From: Betaproteobacteria bacterium | Lineage (GTDB): Bacteria > Pseudomonadota > Gammaproteobacteria > Burkholderiales > SG8-41 | Assembly (NCBI GenBank): GCA_029883965.1 | Contig: JAOUIN010000110.1 | Location: forward strand, 1 to 7,680 | DNA: 7,680 nt | Direction: 5' to 3' | In this document: one piece after another, positions 5,374 to 7,680 of the stretch | Position numbering within the stretch: the first letter of the stretch is position 1 | How the letters are laid out: the number at the start of each line of letters is the position of its first letter | Notes under the pieces: generated by a model | Told to the model about the DNA's origin: nothing | Database searches by the model: none | What the model saw: the letters and a program-made list of their open reading frames with translations, nothing else | Made by a program: the position numbers and the translations under genes

Positions 5374-6777
5374 ATGTGCGCGACCCCAATTAAACGCAGG
5401 CTGGTAGCGATACTTGCCGCGGATGCCGTCGGCTATAGCAAGCTGATGGCAAAGGACGAGGAAGGTACGATGAGAATCCTCGCCGCACATCGGGCGATGA
5501 TCGACGGCATCATCGAGCTCCAGGAAGGACGCATTGTCAATACTGCGGGCGACAGCGTGATTGCTGAGTTCGACAGTCCGGTCCAGGCGGTGCGCTGTGC
5601 GGTCGAGATTCAGGATGCGCTGCGTACCCGCAACGATAGCTTGCCAGAAGACCAGCGCTTAGTGTTCCGTATCGGTGTGAACTTGGGCGACGTGATGGTC
5701 AAAGGTGATGACCTGCTTGGCGACGGCATCAATGTCGCTGCGCGGCTCGAGAGCATCGCTGACCCCGGCGGCATTTGCATGTCCTCCAGCGTCTATGACC
5801 AGATCGCCGGCAAGCTGGATCTCAGCTTTGTAGATGTTGGCAACAAGACGCTTAAGAACATCGGACGGCCCGTGCGCGTTTATCGCATCGATCGCGACGG
5901 CCGTAGCGGAACAAAGCGAGTGCGCGGCCTGCCGCCGGCTGCCAAGTGGCTGACCGGCCTTGGCGCTGTAGCGGGGCTCGCATTCGGTGCGTGGTATTTT
6001 GCGCTGGCGCCGTTGCAGGAAGCGACAAAACGCGCGGATAGTGCGGCCGCGGGCAGAGAAGTCAAAGCAGCTGAGGCAGCAAAGGCAGCCGAACAACGCC
6101 TTGCAGCCAAAGCGGCTGAAGCAGAGCGCTTACGCGCCGAAGCGGCGGAGCAACAACGCGCCAAGGACAACGCGGACTTGGCTAAACAAATCGCTGCCGC
6201 GGAAGCGGCACGGAAACGCGCTGAAGCGCAGGCCAGTGCTGCCGTCGAAGCCAAACGCGCACTCGAGGTAGAACGGGTGGCCGAAGGACGGGCGCGTGCC
6301 GAGGCTGATCTCGAGCGACTACGTGCCGAGGCCCAGGAAGAGAAGCGCAAGGCAGCGGCAGAACTGACCGCTGCAATCGCAGCGCGCCGTGCAGCAGAGA
6401 CGGCAGCAGCAGCACCGGTAATCCCCAAGCCGGCGATGCCCCCCGCAATATCGTTGCGAGAGGGGCTTTGGGTGGCTGAATTCTTATGTCCGCCCCATAA
6501 GATTTTTCCGGAACGTACCATTACGACACTGATTTCTGTTGCCAATGGTGTGTATCTAATCGAGGTAGGCAAGCCAGAGCAGCCGGGGTCACTTGCATTG
6601 CGTGGCGCGCTCAATGTCGATGGGTCAGTATTGTTTCGCGGAACAGGCGTTTCGGGACGAATCGGGGGGGCACGTCCGTACGAGGCCGCGTTTACCGCGC
6701 GGCTAATCAAACAACGTTACGAAGGCAGCGGTCAACTGGGTGATCGCGATTGCGATCTGGTGCTGAAGAAAAGATAA
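5374..6777 (+). CDS. Membrane-anchored class III adenylate/guanylate cyclase with periplasmic coiled coil
   Basis: 467 residues. Residues 8-172 are a class III nucleotide cyclase domain making a cyclic nucleotide in the cytoplasm. The metal-binding aspartates are Asp17 (ADAVGYS) and Asp60 (AGDSVIAEF); the transition-state pair is Asn120/Arg124 (GINVAARLE). In the base-selecting positions Asp113 is present but the usual Lys is Asn56, so ATP specificity is uncertain. A basic flank (KRVRG, 181-185) precedes one membrane helix at about 191-212, which places the rest in the periplasm by the positive-inside rule. Residues 215-347 are an Ala/Glu/Arg/Lys-rich, TolA-like coiled coil; 360-467 is a small beta-rich domain with two cysteines (372, 460). 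The ATG at 5374 has a modest AGAGG (5358-5362) 11 bases upstream and a TATAAA (5346-5351) without a good -35. The gene looks monocistronic. The catalytic call is firm; the role of the C-terminal part is unknown. Confidence 0.92.
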   Translation: MCATPIKRRLVAILAADAVGYSKLMAKDEEGTMRILAAHRAMIDGIIELQEGRIVNTAGDSVIAEFDSPVQAVRCAVEIQDALRTRNDSLPEDQRLVFRIGVNLGDVMVKGDDLLGDGINVAARLESIADPGGICMSSSVYDQIAGKLDLSFVDVGNKTLKNIGRPVRVYRIDRDGRSGTKRVRGLPPAAKWLTGLGAVAGLAFGAWYFALAPLQEATKRADSAAAGREVKAAEAAKAAEQRLAAKAAEAERLRAEAAEQQRAKDNADLAKQIAAAEAARKRAEAQASAAVEAKRALEVERVAEGRARAEADLERLRAEAQEEKRKAAAELTAAIAARRAAETAAAAPVIPKPAMPPAISLREGLWVAEFLCPPHKIFPERTITTLISVANGVYLIEVGKPEQPGSLALRGALNVDGSVLFRGTGVSGRIGGARPYEAAFTARLIKQRYEGSGQLGDRDCDLVLKKR

Positions 6778-6906
6778 AGACGTTGCTACGGAGGGTTTTT
6801 TAAATCTGAATGCCAGCCATGGGTCGAATGGGGACACTCACCCACTCACTTATATACCGTGCCTAAAACACCCGATCCCTTAATACCAACTCCGCCCCGT
6901 CCGCCC

Positions 6907-6912
6907 TATAAT
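6907..6912 (+). promoter_or_regulatory. Perfect TATAAT -10 box upstream of the tautomerase gene
   Basis: TATAAT occurs 48 bp before the tautomerase ATG in the 183-bp gap after the cyclase. The -35 region about 17 bp upstream (TACCAA, 6884-6889) is a poor match to TTGACA, so the promoter may need an activator, as is usual for aromatic-catabolism genes. It implies that the tautomerase gene is transcribed separately from the cyclase. Confidence 0.4.
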
Positions 6913-6933
6913 CAGCACCTGATTTGTTAGTAA

Positions 6934-6950
6934 CGCCGCAACTTACGGCG
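6934..6950 (+). promoter_or_regulatory. Small hairpin abutting the tautomerase ribosome-binding site
   Basis: CGCCG (6934-6938) pairs with CGGCG (6946-6950) around a 7-base loop. Its last base is also the first G of the GAGGA ribosome site (6950-6954), which sits 6 bases before the ATG. Such a stem could modulate ribosome access, but a 5-bp GC stem can arise by chance in GC-rich DNA. Confidence 0.25.
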
Positions 6951-6960
6951 AGGATCGCCT

Positions 6961-7680
6961 ATGCAAACCAAAATCCCCTGCGTCATCATGCGCGGCGGCA
7001 CCTCCCGCGGCCCCTTCCTGCTGACTTCCGATCTTCCGGAAAACCCCGCAACCCGCGATGAAGTCCTGCTCGCGATCATGGGCTCGCCGCACGAAATCCA
7101 GGTCGACGGCATTGGCGGCTCGCACTCGGTCACGAGCAAGGTTGCGATGATCAGCAAATCAACGCGCGATGATGCCGACGTCGATTACCTGTTCGCCCAA
7201 GTGCAGATCAACGAGAAGTTCGTCGACACCAAACCCAACTGCGGCAACATGCTGGTCGCCGTCGGCCCGTTCGCGATCGACGCCGGTCTGGTGCCGGCGC
7301 AGGACGGCGAAACCCCCGTGCGCATTTACAACGTCAACACCCAGTCGCTGGTCGAGGCCATCGTGCAGACGCCTGGTCGCCGGGTCGAATACGAAGGTGA
7401 CGCCGCCATCGACGGCGTGCCCGGCACCGCAGCCCCGGTGGGCATCAATTTCAAAAGCGCGATCGGTGCCGTCACCAAGAAGATGCTGCCTACCGGCAAG
7501 CCGCTGGATGTCATCGACGGCATCGAGGTGAGCTGCATCGACATCGCAATGCCACTGGTGATGATGCGCGCGGCTGACCTCGGCAAGACCGGTTACGAAA
7601 CCGCGGTGGAACTCGACCAGGACCACGCACTCATGGACCGCATGGAAGCGATCCGCCGCAAGGCCGGCGCGCTGATGGGC
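6961..7680 (+). CDS. galD: 4-oxalomesaconate tautomerase, PrpF/GalD/LigU family (partial, runs off the right edge)
   Basis: The first 240 residues of a PrpF-family isomerase (the full family length is about 350-390). It opens IPCVIMRGGTSRG (5-17), typical of GalD and LigU, which isomerise 4-oxalomesaconate in the protocatechuate 4,5-cleavage and gallate pathways in the cytoplasm. Other family stretches are GIGGSHSVTSKVA (50-62), RDDADVDYLFAQV (69-81), NCGNM (93-97), IDGVPG (150-155) and GIEVSCID (187-194). Lys60 and Cys94 lie 34 residues apart, as I recall for the catalytic pairs of LigU (66/100) and PrpF (73/107), so the active site looks intact. The ATG at 6961 has GAGGA (6950-6954) 6 bases upstream. 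PrpF proper (2-methylaconitate isomerase) is the alternative, but the wording of the motifs is closer to GalD, and no methylcitrate-cycle genes are visible. Pathway neighbours would lie to the right. Confidence 0.88.
   Translation, partial: MQTKIPCVIMRGGTSRGPFLLTSDLPENPATRDEVLLAIMGSPHEIQVDGIGGSHSVTSKVAMISKSTRDDADVDYLFAQVQINEKFVDTKPNCGNMLVAVGPFAIDAGLVPAQDGETPVRIYNVNTQSLVEAIVQTPGRRVEYEGDAAIDGVPGTAAPVGINFKSAIGAVTKKMLPTGKPLDVIDGIEVSCIDIAMPLVMMRAADLGKTGYETAVELDQDHALMDRMEAIRRKAGALMG

Noticed and set aside
5880..6710. 276-codon minus-strand open frame, very Ala/Ser/Arg-rich
   Set aside because: It mirrors the Ala/Glu/Arg repeat of the cyclase coiled coil; the low-complexity composition suppresses stops in the antisense frame.
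6778..6830. GGGTTTTTT run (6793-6801) after the cyclase as an intrinsic terminator
   Set aside because: A T-run is present, but no convincing GC stem directly precedes it.
7159..7626. 155-codon minus-strand open frame inside the tautomerase gene
   Set aside because: It is antisense to a strongly recognisable GalD/LigU protein and is His/Asp-rich shadow sequence.

Overview
The window looks like chromosomal DNA from a betaproteobacterium, probably Burkholderiales. The reasons are a visually GC-rich, GC3-rich composition, an orphan tripartite-tricarboxylate-type (Bug) solute-binding protein, a DUF3617 secreted protein and a GalD/LigU-type tautomerase. This is inferred from gene content only, because no rRNA or other phylogenetic marker is present. 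I see no tRNA, rRNA, CRISPR array, transposase or phage gene.

Layout. Bases 1-73 carry the last codons of an unidentified plus-strand gene. A Bug-type periplasmic binding protein follows (303-1280, +). Tail-to-tail with it is a minus-strand group read from right to left. It starts with an NHL-repeat beta-propeller resembling peptidyl-alpha-hydroxyglycine alpha-amidating lyase (4442-3546), then an FAD-dependent GMC alcohol dehydrogenase (3509-1893), then a small c5-type cytochrome c (1768-1361). Spacings of 36 and 124 bp suggest one transcription unit. Divergent from it is a small exported DUF3617 protein (4607-5182, +), followed by a REP-like stem-loop (5193-5227). Next comes a class III nucleotide cyclase joined through one membrane helix to an Ala/Glu/Arg-rich coiled coil and a small C-terminal domain (5374-6777, +). 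The window ends inside a PrpF/GalD-family 4-oxalomesaconate tautomerase gene (6961 to the right edge, +), which has a TATAAT box upstream.

How the genes may work together. The Bug protein suggests capture of an organic acid or related small molecule. The tautomerase suggests breakdown of protocatechuate or gallate. The NHL/GMC/cytochrome group suggests oxidation of an alcohol with delivery of electrons to the respiratory chain. The substrate is not visible from the sequence. The cyclase looks like an independent membrane signalling protein.

The most interesting items are the lyase-like propeller paired with a GMC dehydrogenase and a cytochrome, and the unusual cyclase architecture. Neither can be called a new system from sequence alone.
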